Source: Candidatus Bathycorpusculum grumuli
Lineage (GTDB): Archaea > Thermoproteota > Bathyarchaeia > Bathyarchaeales > Bathycorpusculaceae
Direction: 5' to 3'
DNA: 37,814 nt
Assembly: GCA_009776805.1 (NCBI GenBank)
Contig: WRNB01000008.1
Location: forward strand, 1-37,814
A program made the position numbers and the translations under genes. The notes beneath the pieces were generated by a model. The model was not told the origin of the DNA and ran no database searches. It was given only the letters and a program-made list of their open reading frames with translations. Below, piece after piece: positions 24,846 to 33,600 of this stretch (its first letter is position 1; the number at the start of each line of letters is the position of its first letter).

Positions 24846-25898
24846 ATGGGTAAAGGTCCATTGTTTATTATTCCTTTTCGTTGCACCTTTGGGTGTGATA
24901 GTAACTGTGTTCATTGTATTTCTGCTGGAAAACAAGCATTAGTAGATGAAGTTGATACCGCAGGTGCTAAACATGTAATAGATCAAATTAGTGAGTTTGG
25001 TGCAACTTTTTTTGGGTTAACTGGAGGTGAACCGTTTCTACGTAAAGATCTTCCAGAAATTATTAGTTATGCTAAACATAAAGGATTAAGTGTTAGTATA
25101 ATAACTGACGGTCATAAAATGGATAATGCTGCAGTTAAAATGTTAATAGATAATCAAGTACGTGTTTCTGTAAGCATAGATGGAACAGAAAAAATTAATG
25201 ACACCATCAGAGGCAAAGGCGCATATAAAGCGGCTGTTTCAGCCATTAAAGTTTTTTCCAAAACAAACTTACTTGACTGTCTTGTGTGCACCTTTGCAAA
25301 AACAGAAAACAACACAACCAACGTTAACAAAAATGATATAGTTCATGTAATTGAACTTGCTCAAAAAAACAATGCCCGTTGGGCAGTTTTTCACGGTTTT
25401 GTCCCATTTAGTAAAGAAAGCCTTAAAGCAGATCCAACTCCCCAACAATACGAGTGGGCATGTAATACCCTCTATGATCTTATGCAAGAATACAAAGATC
25501 AACCAGAAATTAATGTTTACATCCCTTTCATGGCACGCGTTGCTAAACAACGAGGAATGCCAAATTTTGATGATTGGTACAACAATTTTTTCTTAGGCAA
25601 ATGTTGGTTTGGTAAATTTCTAAGTATTGCAGAAAATGGTGAAATTATTCCTTGTAGCTATAATGATGTATATCGTGCAGGAAACATTAAAAATAAACCT
25701 CTTGAACATATCTGGAAAGACATGGAAAGTAATGAATTTTTTGCAAAAGCTCGCGATAAAAACAATCTTAGAGGTAAATGTGGTATATGTGAATATAAAC
25801 ACTTATGTGGAGGTTGTCGAACAGCAGCTCTATTTTATACCGATGATATACATGGTTCTGATCCACGATGTCCCTACATACCTAAAAATTTTAAATAA
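24846..25898 (+). CDS. radical SAM/SPASM protein, AhbC/AhbD/NirJ-like
   Basis: A 350-residue radical SAM enzyme. The 4Fe-4S motif is C17-x3-C21-x2-C24 (CDSNCVHC), with an extra Cys13. LTGGEPFLRKDL (about 58-69) is the GGEP motif, and VSVSIDG follows near 115. The C-terminal SPASM domain has CWFG, then C312GIC315EYKHLC321GGC324 and DPRC342. The GKCGICEY..LCGGCR pattern is typical of the alternative haem pathway enzymes AhbC and AhbD, denitrifier NirJ and some peptide-modifying enzymes. No haem genes are nearby, so the substrate remains open. It lies 78 nt downstream of the MBL gene on the same strand. Confidence 0.84.
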   Translation: MGKGPLFIIPFRCTFGCDSNCVHCISAGKQALVDEVDTAGAKHVIDQISEFGATFFGLTGGEPFLRKDLPEIISYAKHKGLSVSIITDGHKMDNAAVKMLIDNQVRVSVSIDGTEKINDTIRGKGAYKAAVSAIKVFSKTNLLDCLVCTFAKTENNTTNVNKNDIVHVIELAQKNNARWAVFHGFVPFSKESLKADPTPQQYEWACNTLYDLMQEYKDQPEINVYIPFMARVAKQRGMPNFDDWYNNFFLGKCWFGKFLSIAENGEIIPCSYNDVYRAGNIKNKPLEHIWKDMESNEFFAKARDKNNLRGKCGICEYKHLCGGCRTAALFYTDDIHGSDPRCPYIPKNFK

Positions 25899-25957
25899 AA
25901 ACATTTAAAACAATTTACAGTGTATTAAGTGTGTAAAACGCTGATGTGATAACTCAA

Positions 25958-26170
25958 ATGGTTGATACTGTAACGGAACAAAAAGATGATGCTACGTTTG
26001 AAGAAGTTAAAACACAGGTTTTAAAATATATAGTAGAACATAAGAATGCTAAAACCAGTGACATTATTTTTAATTTAGATTTTGATCCTGAATTAATTAT
26101 AGATGTATTAGACAGTTTAGAAAATGATGGTAAAGTTAAAAGTAGTGATATTCAATTAACTGGAAAATAA
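25958..26170 (+). CDS. small winged-helix-like protein
   Basis: A 70-residue acidic protein. ATFEEVKTQVLKYIVEHKNAKTSDIIFNLDFDPELIIDVLDSLENDGKV-type helices fit a winged helix-turn-helix domain, with VLDSLENDGKV as the recognition helix and start of the wing. It could be a DNA-binding or protein-interaction module. GTG 25946 is an alternative start adding four residues. It lies 59 nt after the radical SAM gene and could be cotranscribed. Confidence 0.65.
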   Translation: MVDTVTEQKDDATFEEVKTQVLKYIVEHKNAKTSDIIFNLDFDPELIIDVLDSLENDGKVKSSDIQLTGK

Positions 26171-26591
26171 AAACAAAAAACCAGGTAACTGTCTCCAATA
26201 ACAATCTTAAGTGGCATAGTTGAATATGATATCCTAATCATACACTCCTTACATGTGTCCATAGTAATTCTTAGTTAACCACTATACACTAAACCAACTA
26301 AGCAACTATTTAACATCCACCGTTTAAATAAAACCTTTTAAACTTGTATGTTTTTTCTGAAACATTACACTTATTTTTTTTAACCCTTTAACAAACATCT
26401 TACAAATTCATATATTTTTTACGTCATTACAAACTTTTTTTAATAAAGACCATTTTTTTAAAACAGTTTTAAACATTTTACAATCAACATTTATGTCATA
26501 CATTAGATTTCCTTGGTATTTATGATAGTTGTGTTGTGTGCTTGTTTTGTGTAGAGAAGAGTTTAAACTATGTTTGGTAATTTAAATCGGT
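26171..26591. other. A+C/T-rich intergenic region before the transposase relic
   Basis: About 420 bp with no supported ORF. Several T-runs (26374-26384, 26430-26460) may terminate the upstream transcripts. Confidence 0.4.
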
Positions 26592-27056
26592 ATGAAAAAG
26601 CCCGAGTTAAGTGATGTGGATTTTAAACAGGTAATTGGAGTAAAAAAAGAAACCTTTGAAGTCATGGTTGAAATTTTAACACTTGCCTACCAAGCTAAAC
26701 ATAAACGCCGAGGCAGACACGCCAAACTCTCCATACAAGATATGCTCTTAAATACTGGCGACAATACGTCACCCAACTAGAATTAAGCATAGAATTCCAA
26801 GTAGGTGAAGCCACAACCCATGATGTGATTGTATGGGTGGAGAATTCTTTAGCTAAAAGTAAAAAATTTAGTTTGTTGGCCGAGAGGCTCTTTTAAAACA
26901 TCCAGAAATAGAAATTACATTAATTGATGCGACCAAGAATCCTATTAGACATCCAAAAAAATTGGTGTGCCTACTGGGGTAAAAAGTAGTGGCACACACT
27001 AAAAACACAGCTAATTGTTAATGCTAAAACATGTGAGATAATTTATACTGTTCATG
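26592..27056 (+). pseudogene. IS5-type (DDE_Tnp_4) transposase relic
   Basis: The start MKKPELSDVDFKQVIGVKKETFEVMVE and HKRRGRHAKLSIQDML is the N-terminal helical domain of IS5-group transposases. The frame then changes: LKYWRQYVTQLELSIEFQVGE, ATTHDVIVWVENSL, then LLKHPEIEITLIDATKNPIRHPKK (catalytic DAT) and, after further breaks, WHTLKTQLIVNAKTCEIIYTVHVK. At least three frameshifts or stops are present and the 3' end is missing after about 27056, where G+T-rich DNA starts. Confidence 0.85.
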
Positions 27057-27528
27057 TGAAGGTAGTGTGTATGTTAAATTTTATGAATTAGTATAGTGTT
27101 GGGAGTGGTTTTGGTGTGTGTTGAGGTTAATGTGGTAGTGTTATTGGGGAATTAGGTTGTGTAAGAATAGTTGTGTTTTTAAGAAGAGTCTAAAAGGGTG
27201 TGTTGTTTGTTGTGGGAAGTTTGGTGTTTTGTGTATACCGGGTTTTTAGTTGGCATCTTTGTAATTGTTGGGTGTTTGAGATTGTGGTTAATGGTATTGT
27301 AATTGTGGCGATGTTTGGGTTGTGAATGTTTTGATTTGTGGCTATTAATTTTGAAAACAGAAACTAATCATCTAGAGGTCTCTTGTTTGTTTTGGAGTGA
27401 ACTTTGTTTTGAAGCCATGTGTCAGACTATGGTGTTGTGGTTAGAAAAAAAATAGCGGAAAGTACCGTTAACTTATTTTTAAAACTTGAGTTAATTACTA
27501 TAACAGACATGTAGTAGTTTAAACCTGT
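27057..27528. other. G+T-rich intergenic region
   Basis: About 470 bp with few C residues on the + strand and no supported gene. The boundary to A+C-rich DNA falls at the end of the YhaM-like gene, close to 27530. Confidence 0.45.
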
Positions 27529-28461
27529 TTAGTAATAGAATACTTCATTATTATGTATAGTAATTTTCTCTCCGTTAGAGGTTTCCTTATAATTGTGTGT
27601 ATCAAGATTATCTAAAAACATTGTTGTTTGTGAATCAATCATATCAATAAGATGTATAATGTAAGCATAAACCGTTTTTGCTCTATCCCCATAAATGTGA
27701 TGATGCCCCCTAATAATTGAAATCAAATGATAAAAAAACACTTCATCAAACAAATCAACAACAAAATCTTTAATACTATACAACATCTCACAACCATAAT
27801 CTATATGGGAAACAAAACCGTTTTTAGCATAATCACCCATATAATACTCACGAATTTTACCAATATCATGACAAATAACTCCAACGTAAATAAGCTCACT
27901 ATAAGGTAAAAGCCGTTTATCATTATCAACCACTGTTTTTGCTAAACGCAACATTTTAATGGTATGACCTGCAAGACCACCTGGACAAGCATCATGCATC
28001 TTATTTGCAGCAAACTCTGTAAAAAAACGTTCTTTTAACTCACCCTCAACAAGTTTATCTACTAACTGTCTAACCCGTGGATTAACATGTTCCAAAAACT
28101 CGTAAAAATCACTATCAAGCTGCTTCTTATTATATCCAAACAAAAAATCTGTAGCTTTATAACCATAAACATCCGCTTTAACAGACTTGAACACAATTGA
28201 AGGCATATCTTGCCAAACATCAACTACACCTAAAACAGTCAAAATCTTACTTGCTGCAAATGCCTCACGAAACGCTTCAACATTTTCACTCCACACCGTA
28301 AAACCAATAACTAATTTTTGATCTCGAACACAACCCCTGACAAAAAGTTCACCATTTTTTGAGGTTTTATAAACAAAAGAGCTAACATAAACACTACCTT
28401 CTACCTTTTCACCTTTTGTTTTATCTATCACTGATTTTATATCTACTTTCATACATAACAA
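27529..28461 (-). CDS. YhaM-like 3'-5' exoribonuclease (OB fold plus HD domain)
   Basis: Residues 1-115 form an OB-type nucleic-acid-binding domain (EGSVYVSSFVYKTSKNGE, VRGCVRDQ), and residues 150-300 an HD phosphohydrolase domain with CPGGLAGHTIKML, ICHDIGKIREY, SHIDYG and RGHHHIYG. This is the YhaM/CBF1 layout, in which an OB fold presents RNA or DNA ends to an HD nuclease. Its length (310) matches the family (about 315). The HD domain is unrelated in detail to the dNTPase-like HD proteins of the two modules. The first codons offer ATG 28461 or the Met three codons later (MKVDIKSV). Confidence 0.87.
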   Translation of the reverse strand: MLCMKVDIKSVIDKTKGEKVEGSVYVSSFVYKTSKNGELFVRGCVRDQKLVIGFTVWSENVEAFREAFAASKILTVLGVVDVWQDMPSIVFKSVKADVYGYKATDFLFGYNKKQLDSDFYEFLEHVNPRVRQLVDKLVEGELKERFFTEFAANKMHDACPGGLAGHTIKMLRLAKTVVDNDKRLLPYSELIYVGVICHDIGKIREYYMGDYAKNGFVSHIDYGCEMLYSIKDFVVDLFDEVFFYHLISIIRGHHHIYGDRAKTVYAYIIHLIDMIDSQTTMFLDNLDTHNYKETSNGEKITIHNNEVFYY

Positions 28462-28763
28462 CCATTTATTAATTGACTGTCCATTGTAGCCAAAATAATG
28501 AACTCTTTAAACTATAAAGTGTTTTTGAAACTCACACATTTATCTTGACAATTTTTTTAGACAAACCCATGTTTAACCTTACAGTACAAACATACCGTAA
28601 CTATAAACATGTTACACAAACTCATCAGCACAACAAATAAAATATTTTCTTTGAATTTAGTAAACTGTTACATAGTTCTCTATGTGATAAAGATGTTTCT
28701 TTTTCTATAAACCAAAACATTTAAAGAACGCTTTTGTGGGTTAAACTTAGAAATAAGCTTGTT
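28462..28763. other. intergenic region before tRNA-Ala
   Basis: A+C-rich, about 300 bp, no ORF. AT-rich segments (e.g. 28631-28645) may hold the tRNA promoter. Confidence 0.35.
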
Positions 28764-28841
28764 GGGCGGGTAGATCAGTCTGGCATGATCGCCACGTTGG
28801 CATCGTGGAGGTCGCGGGTTCAAATCCCGCCTCGTCCACCA
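28764..28841 (+). tRNA. tRNA-Ala (anticodon GGC), CCA encoded
   Basis: Cloverleaf: acceptor GGGCGGG/CTCGTCC with the G3:U70 wobble pair that identifies alanine tRNAs, D arm GATC/GATC, anticodon arm CCACG-TTGGCAT-CGTGG, T arm GCGGG-TTCAAAT-CCCGC, discriminator A, then encoded CCA (28839-28841). A short GGCGT/ACGCC hairpin (28860-28874) follows and could help transcript release. Confidence 0.97.
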
Positions 28842-28874
28842 AACAACTTTGCATATCAAGGCGTGATTTACGCC

Positions 28875-29161
28875 GTATGTTGATTAGGGTGTTAATTTAT
28901 AATTGTTTTTGTTTTGTTATTTTTTTGTAGGTGTGTATTTTGGGTTTTGGCAGGTTTGTGTTGGTGTTTTTTGGTTGTGTCATTTGGTATTTTATCATTA
29001 ACCACTATATAATCAAATCTATATTAGGACACTGCCAATATTGGACGTTAAAGTTGACAGTACACAGGACAAAAATGTTCTTTGTTGACAGCTAAAAAAA
29101 GTGTCAGGTTTATTTATCGATACTTGCTAACTTGGTGTTTTTAGGTTAAACCGTGTCACAG
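28875..29161. other. intergenic region after tRNA-Ala
   Basis: Mostly G+T-rich. The octamer GTTGACAG occurs twice within 29050-29100. No gene is seen. Confidence 0.35.
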
Positions 29162-29443
29162 TTAGTTGAGGTTGCTAAGTCGTTTAATTAACTCAGAGTA
29201 ACATAGTTTTTTCTTTTCTGTGCTAAGTGTGAAGAGTACTTTTGTTGTCATTTCCGTTGAAATAGTGAATATGTAATTTAATTTTATAACGCTGTCTTTT
29301 ATAGCACCTTCCTCTTTGTTGAGAGGTATTCCTTTCATTTTGAGGTTGCTAGTTATGCCCGCTACTATTATGTTGTCGTGTTCTTCAAAGAGAACTACTG
29401 CAGGTCTAATTTTTACCTCGTTGGTATCGGTGAATTGTACCAT
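29162..29443 (-). CDS. PemK/MazF-family toxin, 5' end lost by a frameshift
   Basis: The 93-residue ORF (MVQFTDTNEVKIRPAVVLFEE...) is a PemK/MazF-like mRNA interferase: the RPAVV segment carries the conserved Arg, and VAGITSNLK and KDSVIKLNYIF are family motifs. The usual first strand (PGDVILA) is encoded just upstream in frame, but a stop and the absence of a start precede it. The original start is probably the ATG at 29472, overlapping the antitoxin stop (ATGCCTAA); from there MPKPG runs into a stop because the run before ATG has GGG where GGGG is needed. A protein starting at the internal ATG would lack about 10 residues and may be inactive. Confidence 0.78.
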   Translation of the reverse strand: MVQFTDTNEVKIRPAVVLFEEHDNIIVAGITSNLKMKGIPLNKEEGAIKDSVIKLNYIFTISTEMTTKVLFTLSTEKKKLCYSELIKRLSNLN

Positions 29444-29464
29444 TGCTAAAATTACATCCCAGGT

Positions 29465-29698
29465 TTAGGCATTTTCCCAAGCCTCATCCTCGTCATTATC
29501 CCAGAGCTCTTTCATCTTTGTCTGCTGAATAGTGTGAAGAAATGCATCATATTGTTTTCGCGTTTTAGTTTCTTTGGCTGTTTTTATCAAATTTAGAATT
29601 GTTTCATTATATGTTTCTCGGGGGTATTTGCGAATGTTTTCTAGTTCTTTGACTACGGCTCTTGTAAGTTGTATGGTGGTAAAATTTTCATCACTCAT
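29465..29698 (-). CDS. antitoxin of the PemK-type pair
   Basis: A 77-residue acidic protein. The N-terminus TTIQLTRAVVKELENIRKYPRETYNETI is the short DNA-binding/dimerisation type of antitoxin that accompanies archaeal PemK toxins (VapB-like; I recall a DUF7557-type family), and the C-terminal tail (MKELWDNDEDEAWENA) is the likely toxin-binding part. The gene is intact and precedes the toxin on the same strand. A palindrome lies directly upstream and may be its operator. Confidence 0.8.
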   Translation of the reverse strand: MSDENFTTIQLTRAVVKELENIRKYPRETYNETILNLIKTAKETKTRKQYDAFLHTIQQTKMKELWDNDEDEAWENA

Positions 29699-29706
29699 AC
29701 ATAATC

Positions 29707-29729
29707 AACTATAGTTAATTATTATAAAC
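29707..29729 (-). promoter_or_regulatory. TATA box and palindromic operator of the toxin-antitoxin operon
   Basis: On the minus strand a TATA-like GTTTATAAT (29721-29729) is followed by the perfect palindrome AACTATAGTT (29707-29716), 9 nt before the antitoxin ATG. A palindrome between TATA box and start is the arrangement expected for antitoxin autorepression. Confidence 0.5.
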
Positions 29730-29745
29730 TTGTAACATTTTAAAG

Positions 29746-31035
29746 TTATTCGTCAAATTTACTTTTTAATTGCACATATCCTTGTTGTTTTAATTGCAAT
29801 ATAGAGCATTCTGGTACGTCACTATCAACCACAAGATTTGCTCCAACCCAACTATCTGTACCAATTTTTACACCAGGCATAAATGAAACATTTATCCCTG
29901 TTTTCACATTATCAGCAAAAACTACGCCAAGCTTACGTTTACCAGTATCTACCTTTTTATCTTTCACAGTCATTTTAATACTGTCACAATCAAATCGCAA
30001 ATTTGCTGTTATAGTACCAGCACCAAAATTACAATTTTCACCAATTATACTATCACCTACATATGAAAGATGCCCTACGTGAGTATTATCCATTATGAGA
30101 CTATTTTTGATTTCAACAGCATTTCCTACACGAGTTTTTTTGCCAAGACAAGTTCCTGAACGTATAAAACAGTTAGGACCAACATCCGCTCCTTCATCAA
30201 TAAAAACTGGACCCTCAATATATACACCTGAACGAATTCTCGCTGTTTTTGCTACGTGAACTCGTCCAAAAAGATGCACACCTTGTTCTACAACACCCAA
30301 AACTTGAAGATCCATATGATTAAGCACCCAAATATTTGCATCAAGCAAATCCCACGGTCTACCCACATCAAACCAAGCCTTTTTATCAAGCTCTAAAACC
30401 TTCACAGTTTTACCCTCTGAAGCTAACATAGTTAAAGCATCTGTTAATTCCCACTCACCACGCACAGACTTTTTAACCTGCCCAAGCTTTTCAAAAACAG
30501 TTTTTGAAAACACATAAACCCCAGCATTTACCAAATTTGATGGAACATCCCCAGACTGAGGTTTTTCTATAATACTTTTGAACTCTTTATCATCTGTCAA
30601 CTCTATTATACCATAATTTTTAGGCTCATCAACCGCTACAGCTGCTATAACCGCTTGAGGTTTAAATGTTTCATACATATCAACTGCTTGCTTTACAGTA
30701 TTTTGTGCAAACAACAAATCCCCATAAATTAACACAAACTCATCTTCCACAAACGATTCAGCCACCATAGTTGCATTACCTGTACCCCCAAGCATTTTTT
30801 GTTCAACATAACTGATTTTTAAACCCTGACTTGACCCATCACCAAAATAATCTTTAATCTTCTCACCCATATAATGGGTAACAATTACAACATCCGTAAT
30901 ACCCGCAGTTTTTACTGCATCAAGACAAAACTGTAAAATAGGTTTCCCAGCTATTTTTATTAAGTGTTTAGGCCGTGTAGATGTTAAAGGCTGAAGTCTT
31001 TGACCTTCTCCTGCAGCTAACAAAACAGCTTTCAT
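29746..31035 (-). CDS. bifunctional sugar-1-phosphate nucleotidylyltransferase/acetyltransferase (GlmU-like)
   Basis: A 429-residue two-domain enzyme. The N-terminal nucleotidyltransferase (residues 1-230) opens with MKAVLLAAGEGQRLQPLT and PKHLIKIAGKPI and contains LIYGDLLF. The C-terminal left-handed beta helix (about 250-425) shows hexapeptide repeats and the acetyltransferase-type NTHVGHLSYVGDSIIGENCNFGAGT. This is the archaeal enzyme type that makes UDP-GlcNAc from glucosamine-1-phosphate, as in Sulfolobus ST0452. Its ATG overlaps the stop of glmM by 4 nt (31032-31035), so the two form a translationally coupled operon for UDP-GlcNAc synthesis. Confidence 0.9.
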   Translation of the reverse strand: MKAVLLAAGEGQRLQPLTSTRPKHLIKIAGKPILQFCLDAVKTAGITDVVIVTHYMGEKIKDYFGDGSSQGLKISYVEQKMLGGTGNATMVAESFVEDEFVLIYGDLLFAQNTVKQAVDMYETFKPQAVIAAVAVDEPKNYGIIELTDDKEFKSIIEKPQSGDVPSNLVNAGVYVFSKTVFEKLGQVKKSVRGEWELTDALTMLASEGKTVKVLELDKKAWFDVGRPWDLLDANIWVLNHMDLQVLGVVEQGVHLFGRVHVAKTARIRSGVYIEGPVFIDEGADVGPNCFIRSGTCLGKKTRVGNAVEIKNSLIMDNTHVGHLSYVGDSIIGENCNFGAGTITANLRFDCDSIKMTVKDKKVDTGKRKLGVVFADNVKTGINVSFMPGVKIGTDSWVGANLVVDSDVPECSILQLKQQGYVQLKSKFDE

Positions 31036-32396
31036 TTTAATGAACCTTCAATTTGTTTAGTTACTAAAACAGTTGCTTTATGCATTAATTCTTTTGCAGC
31101 ATTACCTGTTTTACCTTCGGCAGTTATACGAATAAATGGTTCTGTACCAGACGCACGAATCAAAAACCACCCGTCTTCAAAAGCTAATCGTATACCATCG
31201 ATAGTTGAAAAATCTGTATACTCACAAAATTCACTCTTTATTATTCCTACAATAAGTGTGACTACATCTGTTTTTATTTCATTAGGGCATTTAATATTTT
31301 CTCGCAACGTTACATACTTTGGTACTTCCCCTACAAATTCATCAACTGTTTTTCCCTCAGCTTCCAATGCCTCCAAAAAAAGTGCTGCCGACAAAAGTCC
31401 ATCTGGGCAATAATGTTGCAGTGGATGTACCCAAGCTCCACATGGTTCCCCGCCAAAAACAGCTCCTTCACATTTTATTGCCTCAGAAATGTAAACATCA
31501 CCTACTCTTGTGCGTATAACTCTGCCCTCAAAAAATCCAGCCATTGTCTCAATACACATAGATGCTTCAACATTTGTCACAATTACACCTCCACCTGCCT
31601 GTTTTAAAGCGTAAGCACTATATGCTGCTAATGAGCGGTCAAAATCAACAAATCTGCCATTTTCATCCACAAATGCTACCCTATCAGCGTCACCATCAAA
31701 GGCAATGCCAATATCTGCACCAAGTGCACAAACAGTTCTATACAGGTTTTTAAGTGATTCAGCTGTCGGTTCACTTGGTCTATCTGGAAAATGTCCATCG
31801 GGTTGAGCGTTTAATGCTGTTACTTTACAACCAAGTGATTTGAGTAATTGTGGTGCGAATTGATATGCTGCACCGCAACCTGGATCAATAACTATGTGCC
31901 ATTTTTTATGTAATACCGCGGCTTTTTTAACCATTTCAAGGTACGATGGGTATGCGTCGTAGTGGCTAGTTTTGCCTAAACAGTTCCAATCTGCTAAGGC
32001 GTATTGTTTTTCTGTAATAATTTTTTCTACAATTGTTTGGTCTATGTCTGCGTAAGATAGGGTTTGGGAGTTAAAAATTTTTATGCCGTTGTATTGAGGT
32101 GGGTTATGTGAAGCTGTTATCATAAAGCCTACATCAGCTCCTAAAATACGGGTTGTGTATGCTAAGACAGGTGTGGGGACTATGTTTAATATTTTAGTGT
32201 TTACTCCGCATGAAAGTAGGCTTGAGATTAATGCGTTTTGTATCATGTTGCCTGAAACTCTTGTGTCACATGCTATTGTGGCTTGTTTAGCTTTAGCGTA
32301 TGTTGCAACGGCTGAACCGACGTTGCATGCTAAAGTGGGTGTTAGTTCGTTGTTAATTAGACCGCGTACACCTGAACTTCCAAACAATTTGCCCAT
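31032..32396 (-). CDS. glmM: phosphoglucosamine mutase / phosphohexomutase
   Basis: A 454-residue alpha-D-phosphohexomutase. It has the start GKLFGSSGVRG, the phosphoserine loop TASHNPPQYNG (catalytic Ser about residue 96-99), the Mg loop DGDADR (about 234-242), the sugar loop GGEPCGAW and the phosphate-binding RASGTEPFIRI near the end. Coupling to the GlmU-like gene argues for glucosamine-6-P to glucosamine-1-P conversion. The track begins at a TTG three codons earlier (32405); ATG 32396 gives the family N-terminus. Confidence 0.9.
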   Translation of the reverse strand: MGKLFGSSGVRGLINNELTPTLACNVGSAVATYAKAKQATIACDTRVSGNMIQNALISSLLSCGVNTKILNIVPTPVLAYTTRILGADVGFMITASHNPPQYNGIKIFNSQTLSYADIDQTIVEKIITEKQYALADWNCLGKTSHYDAYPSYLEMVKKAAVLHKKWHIVIDPGCGAAYQFAPQLLKSLGCKVTALNAQPDGHFPDRPSEPTAESLKNLYRTVCALGADIGIAFDGDADRVAFVDENGRFVDFDRSLAAYSAYALKQAGGGVIVTNVEASMCIETMAGFFEGRVIRTRVGDVYISEAIKCEGAVFGGEPCGAWVHPLQHYCPDGLLSAALFLEALEAEGKTVDEFVGEVPKYVTLRENIKCPNEIKTDVVTLIVGIIKSEFCEYTDFSTIDGIRLAFEDGWFLIRASGTEPFIRITAEGKTGNAAKELMHKATVLVTKQIEGSLK

Positions 32397-32972
32397 TGTA
32401 TCCAACCTAATTATAGTAGGGTGTTATTACATTAAAAACTTGCCCTACAGGCTATGGGAAACGTGTAAAAACTTGTTTGTGGTTAAATATTAAATGGTAA
32501 ATAAATTTTGTGTTGGGTATCTGCTAAAACAGCGGTGTGTTGTAAAATAGTTTGTTATGAATGTGGTGGTTATTTGGTGAGTTGGGTAGTGTGGTTGTGG
32601 TGTTAAATTTTTTTTGTTGGTTTGTTTGAGGGGTGGTGTTTGTGGTGTTTTGTTGTTTTGGGTATTTGAAATGTGTGTTGTGTGGTGAATTTGGAAGGGT
32701 GGTTTGTTGGTGGATGTTAAGTTTTTGTGGTGGTGTGTGGGTGTGAATGTGGCTGGGTATGAAACAACAATCAAACATGTATACATATATGGAGTGAGCA
32801 GCCACATTCACGTGGCATAAATACGTGTGTATAAATAAAAACTTAACTATACATTATTGTGTTGTTATGATTTATACTTTCAATTATGATACGTAACAAC
32901 AGTACCCCAAAAGTACGTGCAGGGTTTGCTTTGAATGTGCCATTTTAGTTTGCGCTTTTTTTTGTTAGCTTT
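32397..32972. other. G+T-rich intergenic region between glmM and lrp
   Basis: About 570 bp. No gene is supported; minus-strand ORFs (32490-32811) are Thr/Asn/Pro-rich shadows of the composition. It contains a 13-bp inverted repeat (32743-32811). Confidence 0.45.
32743..32811. repeat. 13-bp inverted repeat, possible terminator or hairpin
   Basis: GTGAATGTGGCTG (32743-32755) and CAGCCACATTCAC (32799-32811) are exact reverse complements, 43 nt apart, enclosing CATGTATACAT. It lies downstream of the lrp-like gene. Confidence 0.6.
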
Positions 32973-33488
32973 TTAAATTGGGTTTTGAGATGTTTTCTTT
33001 TGAAAAATTTCTTGTAGTGCTGTTGTTTCTTTTATTGTCTCAAAAACCATGCACGTTAAAGTTTTTTGCAGTCCAATAATATGTCTTAATTTATCTACAA
33101 CAAATTTACCTGTAGCATTAATGTTTTCAGTTCTGATTTTAATCAGCAAATCCCAATCACCTGTTATTATGTGAACTTCTTGCACTTCTGGCAGTTGAGC
33201 TATTTCTTTTGCAATGTCCCGTTGAGTAATTATGGGTGATCCATCGGTTTTGTCACTATAAAAAACAGATGCAAAAATAAACGCGGTGGTTGTTAGATTT
33301 AGTTTTTCAGCAGATAATATAGCACGGTACTGCTTTATTATACCTAATTCTTCCATGCGTTTTATCTTTGCAAATACTGTAGTTATTGGCGTGTTAATTT
33401 TTTTGGCTATTTGATTGGCGGTTAGTTTACTGTTTTCCTGTATTAACAACAGTATTGTCAAGTCTTTATCGTCAAGTTTAATGCTCAT
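32973..33488 (-). CDS. Lrp/AsnC-family transcription regulator
   Basis: 171 residues. The N-terminal winged helix-turn-helix has KDLTILLLIQENSKLTANQIAKKI and TPITTVFAKIKRMEELGIIKQYRA; the C-terminal ligand-binding RAM/AsnC domain (about 70-155) includes VQEVHIITGDWDLLIKIRT. It is divergent from the asparagine synthetase-like gene, with 112 bp between the starts, echoing the asnC-asnA arrangement of enterobacteria. A TATA-like GTTTATATGC (complement of 33513-33522) lies about 27 nt before its ATG. Confidence 0.9.
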   Translation of the reverse strand: MSIKLDDKDLTILLLIQENSKLTANQIAKKINTPITTVFAKIKRMEELGIIKQYRAILSAEKLNLTTTAFIFASVFYSDKTDGSPIITQRDIAKEIAQLPEVQEVHIITGDWDLLIKIRTENINATGKFVVDKLRHIIGLQKTLTCMVFETIKETTALQEIFQKKTSQNPI

Positions 33489-33496
33489 ATGTAAAT

Positions 33497-33576
33497 ATTA
33501 CAAGTTTCCAGCATATAAACATGTATTTATTGTAAATTAGACAAGTTTTTTATAAAAAATTTATTATACTTGTAAC
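33497..33576. promoter_or_regulatory. divergent lrp/asnA-like promoters with paired inverted sites
   Basis: ATTACAAGT (33497-33505) and ACTTGTAAC (33568-33576) form an inverted pair matching at 8 of 9 positions, one near each start. A strong TATA box TTTTTATAAAAAA (33546-33558) faces the asnA-like gene. These sites are plausible operators for the adjacent Lrp protein. Confidence 0.5.
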
Positions 33577-33600
33577 AACATTACATGTTTAACAGATAAA

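Noticed and set aside
32490-32811. 95-105 codon minus-strand ORFs
   Set aside because: Thr/Asn/Pro/His-rich shadows of G+T-rich intergenic DNA.
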